From positions 1 to 29,975 of the forward strand of contig JAANSK020318150.1 of the NCBI GenBank assembly GCA_011763485.2: a DNA stretch of 29,975 bases, in the 5' to 3' direction. Positions 1 to 9,240 of the stretch are shown piece after piece; the first letter of the stretch is position 1, and each line of letters starts with the position of its first letter. The DNA is from Isoetes engelmannii. Its lineage: Eukaryota; Streptophyta; Lycopodiopsida; Isoetales; Isoetaceae. The notes beneath the pieces were generated by a model, which was not told the origin of the DNA, ran no database searches, and was given only the letters and a program-made list of their open reading frames with translations. The position numbers and the translations under genes are program-made.

Positions 1-857
1 AATTTAAAGCACGACTGATTTTTTATCAAGCAGTGAGGACAATAGAACAATTTTTATACAACGCCATCCTAATACGCCGACTATCCACTAAAACATGTCT
101 TTCTAAATAATTTTCTACCTCTAAGCATCCTTCAAGCACGAAAATCCCAAACTATAAAGCTGACTTCAAAGGAAATTTCAAAATGTATTGCAATGCACCT
201 TATCCAGAACGAGGAAAGTGTTTTTTTTTTTATTTTGGTTTAGGCCGGCCTTCAGCATCATGCATTGACCTGCCATTGCAAATTATTCAAGAACGGATCA
301 TCATCGCCCTACCATTGCCTGCGCGCGAAAATGTGAGGACCTGTCATTCTTGGCCCGTCTTGTTTTAGATGTGAGACCAAGATTTCAGGGGGGTGTTCGA
401 GGCATTCTAGGCCTCAAAATATTAATAGATAGATATTATTTATTATTAGCACCTTAGCTTATTTATAGGTGCATGCCTTTTTTAGGCATTATATATGTAA
501 CACATGAAGCTTTAATATGATTATCTTTTGGTGTTGCATCTCCTCCATGTCAGGTAAAAAGATTCCCTGAAAAGTCATTAAAAAAAAAGGTATGGGTGCT
601 ATGCTTGTGGAGTGCTGAACGGACGCGAAACTGTATCCCAACTTTATGCTTAGACCCATAACTAGGCCTAGGGTTTAGCCCTAGATTGCGGGTGTACATA
701 GTTCTAGATTAGGTCATACCTAAGATAGGCCTATATTTAGGTTAGGAGCAAGGTTAGGTAAAGCAGATGCCTATTGGACGTAATGGTTCAACATGTTAAC
801 GCCTTCTACACGGTGTACTCGTTAGCCTTGCCCCTCGTACTCATGGTCTAAACCAGA
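1..857. other. Intergenic, no gene seen
   Basis: A/T-rich intergenic DNA. The only open frames are short and lack recognisable protein features. Positions 640–770 are rich in short CCTA/TAGG words such as TAGGCCTAGG, but they do not form an ordered telomere-type array. The only element I can suggest here is the LTR-like junction listed separately. Confidence 0.5.
380..552 (+). mobile_element. Possible LTR-retrotransposon fossil junction (polypurine tract plus LTR start)
   Basis: A purine run ending in GGGGGG (to 393) is followed directly by TGTTCGAGG at 394, the arrangement seen where a polypurine tract abuts a 3' LTR beginning TG. A TATA-like stretch (TTATTTATAGG, about 458–470) lies where an LTR promoter would. 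No coding remnant or partner LTR is visible in the window, so the right edge is a guess. It would be a degraded fossil. The alternative is chance composition in A/T-rich DNA. Confidence 0.3.
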
Positions 858-952
858 CATGCTTTCTCCAAGTGCATACAAGGTATCTATCCACTAATAG
901 TACAAGATGCATGCTTTCTCCAAGTGCATATATCCACTAAAAATACAAGATG
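858..952. repeat. Short imperfect tandem duplication (2 copies)
   Basis: Two adjacent copies, 858–909 and 910–952. Both begin CATGCTTTCTCCAAGTGCAT and end TACAAGATG. The second lacks about 9 bases in the middle. This is a simple local duplication with no coding meaning that I can see. Confidence 0.8.
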
Positions 953-1010
953 CTGGAAATGCATATACTTAGCTGGCGTCCAGGTAGATTTAGGTGGTCC
1001 ACGATGACTC

Positions 1011-1029
1011 GGCCGTATATTATACGGCC
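1011..1029. repeat. Perfect 9-bp-arm palindrome
   Basis: GGCCGTATA, one T, then TATACGGCC: a perfect inverted repeat with a single-base centre. It could be a dyad protein-binding site or a random palindrome. Nothing adjacent indicates a promoter. Confidence 0.6.
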
Positions 1030-1388
1030 ATCAAATGTCGAGAAAAATCATGAAAGGTGGATAAATAGCATTGCGCTCTACAGATAGAAAGAGAAAATAC
1101 ATTCAATCAATATGGAAACAAAGAAGTAATGGACAAAAACTAGAGAACTATACCTGCATTAAGAAGTGTTGCATATGCACAAGAAAGGATCCTGAAACCA
1201 ATCAGAAGCTTTGGGCCCAACACAACGGCCAGAAAACCTTTCCAAGGTTATCACTGTTAAAATTTTTGCATGTGCATGTAATTTGCTTTCAGTGGAATAC
1301 CTAGCTCCTTATACTTCTTGATAATTCTCTTCAGATGTACAATTCTTGGCATATCATCATTCGCCAATCACAACATTGGTAATAGATC

Positions 1389-1497
1389 CTACCACGCTGC
1401 TTTACATGCACACCCGCCAAAATGTGAGTACTTGCATACACTGCAGATGGCCAATGTAGAAAACATGGTAGTCAGCCCACATGTCCTTCCGAACGGA
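1389..1497 (-). pseudogene. Possible decayed DYW-domain tail of the PPR gene
   Basis: About 110 bp past the PPR stop, on the same strand but in another frame, a short open stretch reads RTCG, then about 20 residues later HFGGCACKAAW followed by a stop. Canonical DYW domains end with RVCGDCH and then HHF-x-GxCSCxDYW at the C-terminus. The order of Arg-x-Cys-Gly, His-Phe, Cys-x-Cys and a terminal Trp plus stop is suggestive. The zinc-binding residues are incomplete and the spacing is too short, so a functional deaminase is excluded. It may be chance. Confidence 0.25.
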
Positions 1498-1605
1498 GGC
1501 AAACTGTATGAAAATAATGCAGATAAAGGCATTCTACTGCGTAACTTTGCCAAAAGTGCCGTGGTTCAAATAGAAGTCACTCAAAAGGATAATTGTTGTC
1601 AGACA

Positions 1606-4600
1606 TTATATATAATTCTCAGCAGCATAAATATTTGATAAGAGTATGTAAGTTCCAGCATGATGTGAATCTAATATTAAGACTTGCCCTGCATTTCTAA
1701 TGTCCAAATGGCCATGGATTCTGCTCGCAGCAACCAATGATGTCCATAACATAGAAGTAGAAAGAAAATGCATCTGGTTTATCATATCATATGCCTCCAC
1801 AAGCCATCCTACTCGAGCAAGGATGTCACATAGAGCACTATAGTGTTCTAGTGCCAATATTATGTCACGCACAAAATGCACGGAAACAAAATAGTGACAT
1901 CCTTCGTCTACCAGACCAGAATGACTGCAGGCAGAGAGGACACTGACACAAGTTACCTTATTTGGCGATACAGTCTCAGAATACATCTGACGAAAGAGTT
2001 CAATAGCTTCTTTCCCAAGTCCATTCTGAGCATAACCTGCAATCATAGCATTCCAGGATACTATATCTTTCTCTGGGAATGCATAAAATATCTTCTTCGC
2101 CTCTTCCAAGCTGCCGCATTTACAATACATATTAATAATTGCATTTGATACATCCAAATCAAGCTCCATTCCATGTTCCACAATGTGAGCATGCATGTCT
2201 TTGCCATCCTCTAAAGCTGCAACCCTTGCACATGCATCAAATATACTGATCAACCCAATATTTACAGAGATTACTTCTTTAACTTTATGGAACAAAGCAA
2301 CAGCCTCCTTAATGTGCCCATTTTGAGCGTATACAGTAACCATAGTATTCCATGAGATTGCATTCCTCTCAGGATATATGCTAAAGCTTATCTCGGCTTC
2401 TTCTAGACTTCCACACTTGCCATACATATTAATAAGTGCATTCCCCACAAGAATGTTGAGTTCGACGTCTTTCACTAAAACATGGGCATGAATCCTCTTT
2501 CCTTTTGGTAGAAGTTCCATACGAGAAGATGCATCTAGGACACTTACAAAGGTAACTTCATCAGGTATTAATTCTTCTGACTCCATTTCTTGCCACAGCA
2601 AGAGAGCGCCTACAGGAGAATCATTTTGTAAACACGCTGCAATCATAACATTCCATGAAATTACATCCCGTTCCACCAACCTGTCAAAAACTTTTCTGGC
2701 ATCATCCAAGACCCCACACTTAGAACACATATTAATAAGTGCATTTCCCACTGAAGTACAAGGCTCATGTTCACTGGCAATAATGCTAGCATGTATTGCC
2801 TTGCCTTGTCCTAGAGTTGCAGTGGCGTCACATACATTAAGGATACTAACAAAAGTAATGTTATTATGCTCCATGCCTGCATGTTGTATTTGGTGGAATA
2901 TCTGGAGGGCTGTAATTCCAAGACCGTTCTGGGCATATGCCGCCATTATACTGGTCCACGAAATCAGATCTAATTGGCCCATTGTGTCAAACAAGGTCTT
3001 TGCCTCCCCTACGCTTCCACATTTTCCGTACACATTGACAAGAGCATTTGCCACAGCAGCATTTACATCCTCTGCATATCCCAAGATGTGACTATGGACC
3101 CACTTGGCCTTGGCCAATGCTTTATCTCCGATACATGTTTCAAGAATAACAAGATAAGTAATGTTGTCTGGTTTCATGCCTCCAAGCATCATTTCCCGAA
3201 AAGTTTCAAAGGCGTCCTTTATGTGATTATTTTGGGCATATCCAGCAACCATGGTGTTCCATGCAACCAAATCTTTCTTGCCCTTCCAAAATATCTTATT
3301 TGCCTCCTTCAGATCATTGCACCTTGCATACATACTGATAAGGGCATTCTCCATGATAACATCTGGATCAAAAACCCTTATCAGAAAAAATGCATGGGCC
3401 TTCTTGCTTTTGGATAATGATTCCAAATTTCCACATGTATTAAACAGCCAAACAAAACTCACTTTATTTGGCTTTTGACAGTGCGTTTGCATTTGTTGAA
3501 AGAACTGAAAGGCCATCTCAGCCTCATTGTTTTGCAGATAAGCAGCAATCATCGAATTCCAGGTGACTGCGTCCTTATCAGGTAACATATCAAATGCCTT
3601 TCTTGCTTTTTCCAAGTTCCCAAATTTTCCATACATATTAATGAGGGCAGTTCCGACCACAATGTCAAGGATGAATTGGGTTGTGATGACATAGCCATGC
3701 ATTCTCTTGCCCTGGGACGGAGACTTACATGCATCAAATAAACTGATGAATGTAATTTTAGTTGGCACTATTCTTTCCAATTGCATCTGGTCGAACAAGT
3801 GGAGTGCTTGTTGTCCACAATTATTTTGTACACATGCAGAAATCATGGTAGTCCAAGATACTACATCCCTCTCCAACATTTTATCAAAGACGATCTTCGC
3901 ATCCTCCACACTCATACAGTTACCATACATCTTAATGAGGGCAGTTGCAACAATCAGATTTGAGTCTAGGCCATTATCCACAATTCGCATATGCAACTGC
4001 CTTCCCTCCTTCAATCTTTGATTGCCTGAACAAGCGTTTAATATCGTGCTAAAGGTGAACTTGTTTGGCTTGGTGCCTTCTGTTTCCATCTGACAAAATA
4101 ACTGCAAAGCTTCTCTATCTTTCCCATCATTAGTATAACATCCAAGAATGGTGTTCCACGAAAAGGTATTACGTATTTTCATCCTATCGAAAACAGCATA
4201 GGCAGCTTCTAATCTGCCACACCTGACATACATTTCTACAAGAAAATTTCCTACACTTTTATCTTGCAAATGTCCATTTTTGGTAATAATTGCATGAATC
4301 CTTTTTCCTTCCCACATATTCCTTTCGCTTCCACAACGGCTTAAAGCAGGGGCATATGCAGAAAAATGAATCAGATTTGATTTATGTACTTTAACAACCT
4401 CGCTCTGCTGATTTGTTAAATCTTGTTTGCCATTATTTACCCTCCATGACTGCTGTACAGGAACATCCAGTGAATTGGACCTAGTTCCATGAATGTCTAT
4501 TACAGAAGCTTCTTTTTCTTCGAGTACCTCTTCTGTAAATGCAACAAATGAGCATTTTCTTACTTGTCTGATTGTGGTGCAGTAGTGTTGAGGCAGTATT

Positions 4601-4608
4601 AACGGCAT
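1606..4608 (-). CDS. PLS-class pentatricopeptide repeat (PPR) protein, truncated E domain
   Basis: Intronless 1,000-residue frame with ATG at 4608 and stop TAA at 1608–1606. PPR proteins of this class bind organelle RNA and act in C-to-U editing, splicing or stability. Residues 1–80 lack repeats and may include a plastid or mitochondrial transit peptide. From about residue 95 to 890, eight modules of about 100 residues recur, each with ALINMYGKCGSLEEA-, VFD-, RDVVSWNTMI-, YAQNG- and GKxIHA-like words: the P–L–S triplets of the PLS subfamily. An E-domain start follows (SALCDILARVG, then TYILLSNIYAAE) and then stops, where relatives continue into E2, E+ and DYW. It therefore has no cytidine-deaminase domain and would need a partner for editing. 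An out-of-frame ATG at 4651 opens a frame overlapping the start. The family call is secure. The RNA target is unknown. Confidence 0.93.
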   Translation of the reverse strand: MPLILPQHYCTTIRQVRKCSFVAFTEEVLEEKEASVIDIHGTRSNSLDVPVQQSWRVNNGKQDLTNQQSEVVKVHKSNLIHFSAYAPALSRCGSERNMWEGKRIHAIITKNGHLQDKSVGNFLVEMYVRCGRLEAAYAVFDRMKIRNTFSWNTILGCYTNDGKDREALQLFCQMETEGTKPNKFTFSTILNACSGNQRLKEGRQLHMRIVDNGLDSNLIVATALIKMYGNCMSVEDAKIVFDKMLERDVVSWTTMISACVQNNCGQQALHLFDQMQLERIVPTKITFISLFDACKSPSQGKRMHGYVITTQFILDIVVGTALINMYGKFGNLEKARKAFDMLPDKDAVTWNSMIAAYLQNNEAEMAFQFFQQMQTHCQKPNKVSFVWLFNTCGNLESLSKSKKAHAFFLIRVFDPDVIMENALISMYARCNDLKEANKIFWKGKKDLVAWNTMVAGYAQNNHIKDAFETFREMMLGGMKPDNITYLVILETCIGDKALAKAKWVHSHILGYAEDVNAAVANALVNVYGKCGSVGEAKTLFDTMGQLDLISWTSIMAAYAQNGLGITALQIFHQIQHAGMEHNNITFVSILNVCDATATLGQGKAIHASIIASEHEPCTSVGNALINMCSKCGVLDDARKVFDRLVERDVISWNVMIAACLQNDSPVGALLLWQEMESEELIPDEVTFVSVLDASSRMELLPKGKRIHAHVLVKDVELNILVGNALINMYGKCGSLEEAEISFSIYPERNAISWNTMVTVYAQNGHIKEAVALFHKVKEVISVNIGLISIFDACARVAALEDGKDMHAHIVEHGMELDLDVSNAIINMYCKCGSLEEAKKIFYAFPEKDIVSWNAMIAGYAQNGLGKEAIELFRQMYSETVSPNKVTCVSVLSACSHSGLVDEGCHYFVSVHFVRDIILALEHYSALCDILARVGWLVEAYDMINQMHFLSTSMLWTSLVAASRIHGHLDIRNAGQVLILDSHHAGTYILLSNIYAAENYI

Positions 4609-4744
4609 TGGAGAGACGAGCTCCGTCGTAGAAGACTGGAGAGAGATGCATGCTTAGGACGCTACACAAACAGGCAAACAGGTCCGGCCATTGCTAGAAT
4701 ATTGGGAAACTTACCAATTGCAAAAATTACCAAATTACTTTGGA
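4609..4744 (-). promoter_or_regulatory. 5' flank of the PPR gene with overlapping upstream ATG
   Basis: Immediate upstream region of the PPR start codon. An ATG at 4651–4649 begins a frame of about 56 codons that overlaps the PPR start out of frame and ends at 4481. If it lies in the transcript it would act as an inhibitory uORF. I see no clear TATA box. The repeat copy A begins around 4745, so the gene's own promoter space is short. Confidence 0.3.
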
Positions 4745-4905
4745 ACTTAGTACTGCATAATAAATGGGTCTTGTCTTCAACTTTTATTCCTGACCATTGA
4801 TCTACGGCATATTCCGTGTTTTATGCCAGATCAAAGGCTACTACAATTTTGAGAAGAAAGATGAATTTTTGTGTCAATGGCGCCAAAGAGACATACGGTT
4901 AAGGG

Positions 4906-4927
4906 AAAAAAAAAAAAAAAAAAAAAA
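4906..4927. repeat. Poly(A) tract
   Basis: An uninterrupted run of 22 A on the plus strand inside repeat copy A. Copy B has an A-rich run at the corresponding place (about 6464–6490), so the tract predates the duplication. Its length is likely unstable. Confidence 0.9.
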
Positions 4928-5097
4928 CCAATCAATGGTTTCTAGAACCTGCGAACAGCTAGCAAGTGGGCATGGAGGATCCCGGCTGCTTTGTTCCTCT
5001 GCTGCTAGCACTGCTAATGGCCACCGACCCCTGATAAACATGGCTTGAAGCCAGGAAGCCGGAAAAGCAGAGCCCTCCTAAATCTGCAAACAGATAG

Positions 5098-5192
5098 CGC
5101 GAAACCCCTGTACAAAGAAAACACCAGACCCCTCTGCGAAGAAACCCCTGTGCGAAGAAAGCATCAAACCCCCTCTGCAAAGAAAACCATGT
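5098..5192. repeat. Minisatellite-like short tandem repeat
   Basis: Four to five imperfect units built on CCCCTGTGCGAAGAAA with variable spacers. It lies inside repeat copy A and is much less evident in copy B, so it probably expanded after the copies separated. Confidence 0.65.
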
Positions 5193-5197
5193 CCCCA

Positions 5198-5262
5198 TGG
5201 CCAGAGGAATCGAACCTCCTGGCTGCAACAGCCTCACCAGAACCCAACCAGTGCCATGTCGG
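5198..5262 (-). mobile_element. tRNA-like module (SINE-like) in copy A
   Basis: On the minus strand this reads TGGCACTGG (box-A-like), then GGCTGTTGCAGCC (a small stem-loop in the anticodon-arm position), then GGAGGTTCGATTCCTCT, which contains a perfect RNA polymerase III box B (GGTTCGATTCC) flanked by complementary bases as in a T arm. No complete cloverleaf can be drawn, so it is not a tRNA gene. It is best read as the tRNA-derived head of an old SINE embedded in the larger repeat. Confidence 0.4.
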
Positions 5263-6110
5263 AATCATCTTGCCTGAATCATGGTGACGGCCCGGGGGTT
5301 GCAGTTAGAAGAAACCGTAGGAAACATGTGAGTGTAGGGAGGGGGTTTTTTTGGGGCCAAAACCGTACGTATAATATGGGAGGGGGTATTTTTGCATTTG
5401 ATTTCCGTATGGATATGAAGGAAATATGGTAGGGGTATATGAAATATGAGGGATATTTTTTTAGGAAAATTTCGTATAAGGAATAATTTCTCTTAACCCT
5501 ATGCACGCACATGCCATATAGACTTTACATTAGCTGCACCCCCTGGGGGTGAAGGAAGAGACCAGGAGAAATTCGAGGAATCTAGGCAACGCTCCAGAAA
5601 TCTAGAAAGAGCTCCAGAAAACTCAGTGGTAATCTTCACAGCATAGAAAGCTCTGTTTCGAGTTCTCCATGAAGGCCTTGCTTGAATTTTCAAGCGGCTT
5701 TGGCTGGCTGCCCGACACACAAGGCATCCGCAGCAGCCCACTTCCTATTCTGATACCATTGACGCGCTGCTGAAGAAGCCCTTCAAAATCGACCCAAATC
5801 AGGCAAGACCATTGTATGCCGAGAAGCAGCTCAAAACCTCACAAATCTATGGATTTTAATACTATACGCAACTGAAATTATATGCCACACCATTGCCAGA
5901 TATACGCCCACAACCCCGAAATGAAAATGTTGAACATACTAGGGGCATTTTTATAAAAATAACAATAACTTTTTTTTGAAGAATTAAATGCAAATGTACC
6001 CTCCCTATCAATTGTAGAGAAGAATGCAGCAGGTATAAGACCACCTCATTTAAAGATTGCAATCTCAAGTTATGACCATTTTTGTGTTTAAACTTTTCAA
6101 GGACTTAAAA

Positions 6111-6235
6111 TTGCATAACTTTACCTTATCAATTCCAATTCGAGCGATCTTTTGCTCGTTGAAAAGATCTCATTGTTGTCTACAATTCTTGTGAAGACTA
6201 CGTTTGCATTTAGATCGTCACAAAAAAGTTAATGC
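6111..6235. repeat. Dispersed repeat, sibling of 29742–29862
   Basis: The order of conserved words GCATAACTT, CCAATTC, GATCTT, AAAGATCTCAT, TACAAT, TGAAGA, CATTT, GATC-TC and CAAAAA matches 29742–29862 in the same orientation and with nearly equal spacing. It is therefore part of a repeat family with at least two copies here. Similar A/T-rich blocks are common in untranslated parts of plant LTR elements, but I cannot name the family. Confidence 0.6.
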
Positions 6236-6294
6236 AATTTTTTCCAAAATGTACTTGTTATTCATATTGAGTATGTAAATTACTTCACTATACT

Positions 6295-7475
6295 AGGCTT
6301 TATGTACCATATACTGGGTCTTCTTTCAACTTTTATTTTCAATCTTTGATGTGACAGATATTCCGTCGTTGATGCCAGATCAAAGGCCTCCCGAATTTAG
6401 AGGCAAAAAATGCATGCTAGTATCAATGGTGCACAATGCGCATATGGCTGAGGCCAAAAATTTGAAAAAAAATAAAAATAAAAAAAAAATCATATGTCAA
6501 TGGTACTCATGCATCGAAGCAGGATGCTCTGCTGCCGGAATGAAGGAACAAGCAACTCAGGAGAACCTTCCTAGCGGCCAGGAGAACGACCATATAACGA
6601 CTGTGGCAGGTTACTAGATATAATCTCCTTGTAGGAGACTCAATGCCACAGTCATCAATGCCTATATCCTCAGCTTTACCAGACTCAACGCTTATACCAT
6701 CCGATGATAATGGGCAGAGGAATCAAACCTCCGGGCTGAAAAAGCCTCACCAGAGCCCAAGAACGGCCGCCGGAAAGCCAGCCATGGTGAATCTAGCATC
6801 TGAGTTGATTCACCCTCAATGGGTCGGTTCAATTTGGAAAGATAACTTAGGCTCAAAGGATGTTTCATTTGCTTCATTCAGAGCCCGAGGCAGAGATGGC
6901 TACAGAACGAGTCTGGGGAGGATATGAAATCAACACAGATAGATCCCCAGGCCGTTTCAACGAAAAAAACATAGAAATTCATGGGTCGAGTTGTTTGGTC
7001 CTTCTGGTTATGCCAATGTTGTTGAGAGCTCAAAATCTGAAGAATAATCTACTGCCAAATTGAAAAAGGTTGGCGCATCCATAGCCCGAATCTGAATCCG
7101 CAGAGGGAAAGTAAAAAAAATGGGCTGGCTAGGCCACTGCCTGGAGAGAGAATGTTCGAGAAACTTCTTTCAACATCTTGAAGAAGATGAGATAAATAAA
7201 ACGTGGAAGAACCTGGTACAAAGCTGCAATATCGGCACGTGTGCAAGCATCCGCCCAGCATGTGCGCACCACAGCCTTCTAAATCCAGACCTTGTTTCAG
7301 AATACATGGAGACAAAAACCTCGTCGGAGGAGGCCGAACCACTGAATGCCCATAAGCTCAAAACCCCAAAAAACTACGAATTTCAATACTATATGCACCG
7401 AAAATCATATGCCAAACCACTGCCAGATATACGGATCCAACTGCCAAATGAAAATGTTGAACATATTTCTAAAGA
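6295..7475 (-). mobile_element. LTR-retrotransposon-like fossil, copy B of a diverged pair
   Basis: Shares with copy A three well-separated blocks in the same order: about 6300–6440 with 4745–4890, 6711–6762 with 5198–5258, and 7330–7470 with 5800–5940. The last block includes ATGAAAATGTTGAACATA in both. The offset is 1.51–1.55 kb throughout, so this is a tandem duplicate or a neighbouring insertion of the same family. It is strongly diverged, old and non-coding. Its primer-site region is less recognisable than that of copy A. Confidence 0.45.
6711..6762 (-). mobile_element. tRNA-like module (SINE-like) in copy B
   Basis: Minus-strand counterpart of 5198–5262: CTCTGGTGAGGC, a CAGCCCGGAGG block and GGTTTGATTCC, a box B with one change from the perfect form in copy A. 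It confirms that the module was present before the two copies diverged. Confidence 0.35.
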
Positions 7476-7479
7476 TTCA

Positions 7480-7800
7480 CGCCAAGTGTGAATTTATTTC
7501 TTATTGAAATTCAAGTGTGAATTATATTATTTGTCATGCCAAACTAAATAATTCTTCTTAAAGTGCTTTCCATGGTTTGCTTTCTTTAATTTGTCTCTTT
7601 AACTCCGCTTTTTTTTTTCTTTTTCTTTTTTTCCAGTTGTCTATTTTCTTGTAACAGAATACTTGTCTTCGATCTAAAAGGATTTATTTGTAAAATGTTC
7701 TCTAAGAAGAATAATAGCCAAACAGAGTTCAAACAGGAGCCATTAGAGTCCATCAATAAATGGATATATCCTTGACCACAGAAGATAGGTAGGTAGGTAC
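7480..7800. other. Intergenic, low-complexity pyrimidine-rich DNA
   Basis: Contains a direct repeat of AAGTGTGAATT near 7484 and 7512 and a T/C-rich tract at 7608–7635. No gene or element is recognisable. Confidence 0.4.
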
Positions 7801-8391
7801 GTAGTATTTTAACATCCATGAAAACCCGACGCGGGCTTATGGGACAGAACTATAGAGAGAAAAGGGCATAAGCCCAAATGAAACCCCGGGACTGAGCCCC
7901 CTCACAAAACATGGCAGAAAGATAACAGACACAAAGACAACAAACAAATCAAAACTCGTGACAATGAAGTAACTAAGAGAACCCCAAGCAGGGGTTCAAG
8001 ATAAGTGTGTTGCCTCTCTGATATACTGCTCGTTTCCTCTGCAACCTCATCTGTCAGACCTTGAAGAGCTCTTCATGTCGTCGAGTTAACTGAACTGGGG
8101 AGAGGTCTTATTGTACCAAATAGTGAGTGCCCTTCAGGTGGCTGCCATGCTATAATACATGTAGTCTGTCCCGGATACCGAAAAATGTACAAGGAGATGG
8201 CGTGGCCGATCGTGTTGGTGAGCCCCCGCTCTCCGAGCAATAAAAGCACCTAGACAGCTAATATGCATGATGTCTATAAAGATATGTGTAGCCGCCTCAT
8301 CATCAAAGCAAGAGCATGTATCCTGGACCCCTACAATACACAGGTCCAAGTCGGGCGGGTCCTGCTCGTGCCTATCTCCTGGGGTGTGCAT
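7800..8391 (-). mobile_element. Possible LINE 3' end
   Basis: On the minus strand a frame from 8391 to 8134 has Cys and His residues spaced somewhat like the zinc-binding tail (zf-RVT) of plant LINE reverse transcriptases, including an EAATHIFID stretch. It is followed by a long GT- and T-rich untranslated stretch typical of LINE 3' ends. CCCGCGTCGGGTTTTCATGG and an A-rich end lie near 7800–7830. No reverse transcriptase core is present, so any copy would be 5'-truncated. The protein match is weak. Confidence 0.3.
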
Positions 8392-8920
8392 GTTATTTGA
8401 AGTTCTTGCTTCTGGCCCTTATGTTCCACCTGAAGCTCCTATTGCTGGCCCTTGTACATGCTCCAGAGTCTCCTCTTGCATTTGGACATCTGAATCTATG
8501 TATGGCTATGTCTTCACTACTGCCTCCATCTGCGCCATTGCATGACTTGTAAGATTTACAAGACCTTTACCCATCTGTCCATGGGCACGTGCACGGAATT
8601 TCGTTTAACTGTGACAGCAGAGCAAACTAACCCAAGTATGGTATGAAATGGAGAGGAGCAGACTCTAATGAGATCTCCGGGATGGGAGGTGTATCTACTG
8701 GAAGGATTGGAGGTGTATCCTGGCCTGTAGCCGGACTGGATTGGGTTGCTGGAGGAGGTGGCTATATAGGGTGAACTAGGAAGTAACAAATCTGGGGGGG
8801 TATAAGCAGTTCTATGAGAGAAAGTAAACGAAACTGCTAGGAACGGGCAACAGAAGCTCATAGAGCCACTGGAAACCGGAATTGGAGCTGGCATTGAGCA
8901 TGCTAAATTAAAAAACGCCT
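8392..8920. other. No recognised gene; short Pro/Ser-rich frame only
   Basis: A minus-strand frame at 8894–8556 encodes a Pro/Ser/Tyr-rich peptide containing a small internal repeat (YTSNPSSRYTSHP). Without a recognisable domain or splice context I do not call it a gene. Confidence 0.35.
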
Positions 8921-8922
8921 TT

Positions 8923-9098
8923 GCTGAATCAGGATACCCTTGAAGTATAATTACTCTGCTGAATCGAGATCCCTTGAAGTATTATCACATTATTGAATCG
9001 AAAACTCTTGTGATGCTTGGTTGGGCTTGTGTTCGATGATGCTCCCCGCTGACTCACATGCTGCTGAACAGACCTAGGGCTGCTGAACAGACCTAGGC
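8923..9098. repeat. Clustered short tandem repeats (about 35 bp, then 19 bp)
   Basis: About 2.5 imperfect units of 35 bp start GCTGAATC and contain CCCTTGAAGTAT at 8923–9010. At about 9060–9098 a 19-bp unit (GCTGCTGAACAGACCTAGG) occurs twice back to back. A looser repeat, GAGGAG..GTTTTGAAGAGA, recurs at about 9111–9132 and 9172–9194. This is local slippage-type structure. Confidence 0.7.
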
Positions 9099-9240
9099 AT
9101 TCAGGCAGTGAGGAGACGGTTTTGAAGAGACACCTGCTCAAAATCTCAATACAATAGACGTTGAGGAGGCGGTGAGGAGGCAGTTTTGAAGAGAATGCTA
9201 GATGAATCATTTAAATTATTTAAGATATGTTTATGATCAT

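Larger units (their letters stand above)
4745..5945 (-). mobile_element. LTR-retrotransposon-like fossil, copy A of a diverged pair
   Basis: This stretch aligns loosely along its length with 6295–7475. On the minus strand TGGTATCAGA (5758–5749) resembles the initiator-Met tRNA primer-binding site of plant LTR elements. It comes one base after a CA that would close an LTR at 5760, so the LTR would lie above 5760 and the internal region below. No gag or pol protein is recognisable. It is an old, non-coding fossil. LTR assignment rests mainly on the primer-site match, and another repeat class is possible. Confidence 0.45.

Noticed and set aside
640-770. Interstitial telomere repeat
   Set aside because: There are many TAGG/CCTA words but only one AGGGTTTAG and no ordered TTTAGGG array.
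1270-1335. E+-like stretch (HLKRIIKKYKELGIP) behind the PPR gene
   Set aside because: It resembles the E+ helix of PPR proteins, but it lies beyond the DYW-like remnant, the wrong order, and Lys/Ile-rich words arise easily in A/T-rich DNA.
5198-5262. Functional tRNA gene on the minus strand
   Set aside because: The T-arm-like part is good, but the acceptor stem, D arm and a 7-base anticodon loop cannot be formed.
8556-8894. 112-codon Pro/Ser-rich minus-strand frame as a gene
   Set aside because: Low-complexity composition, internal mini-repeat, no domain, and surrounded by repeat-derived DNA.
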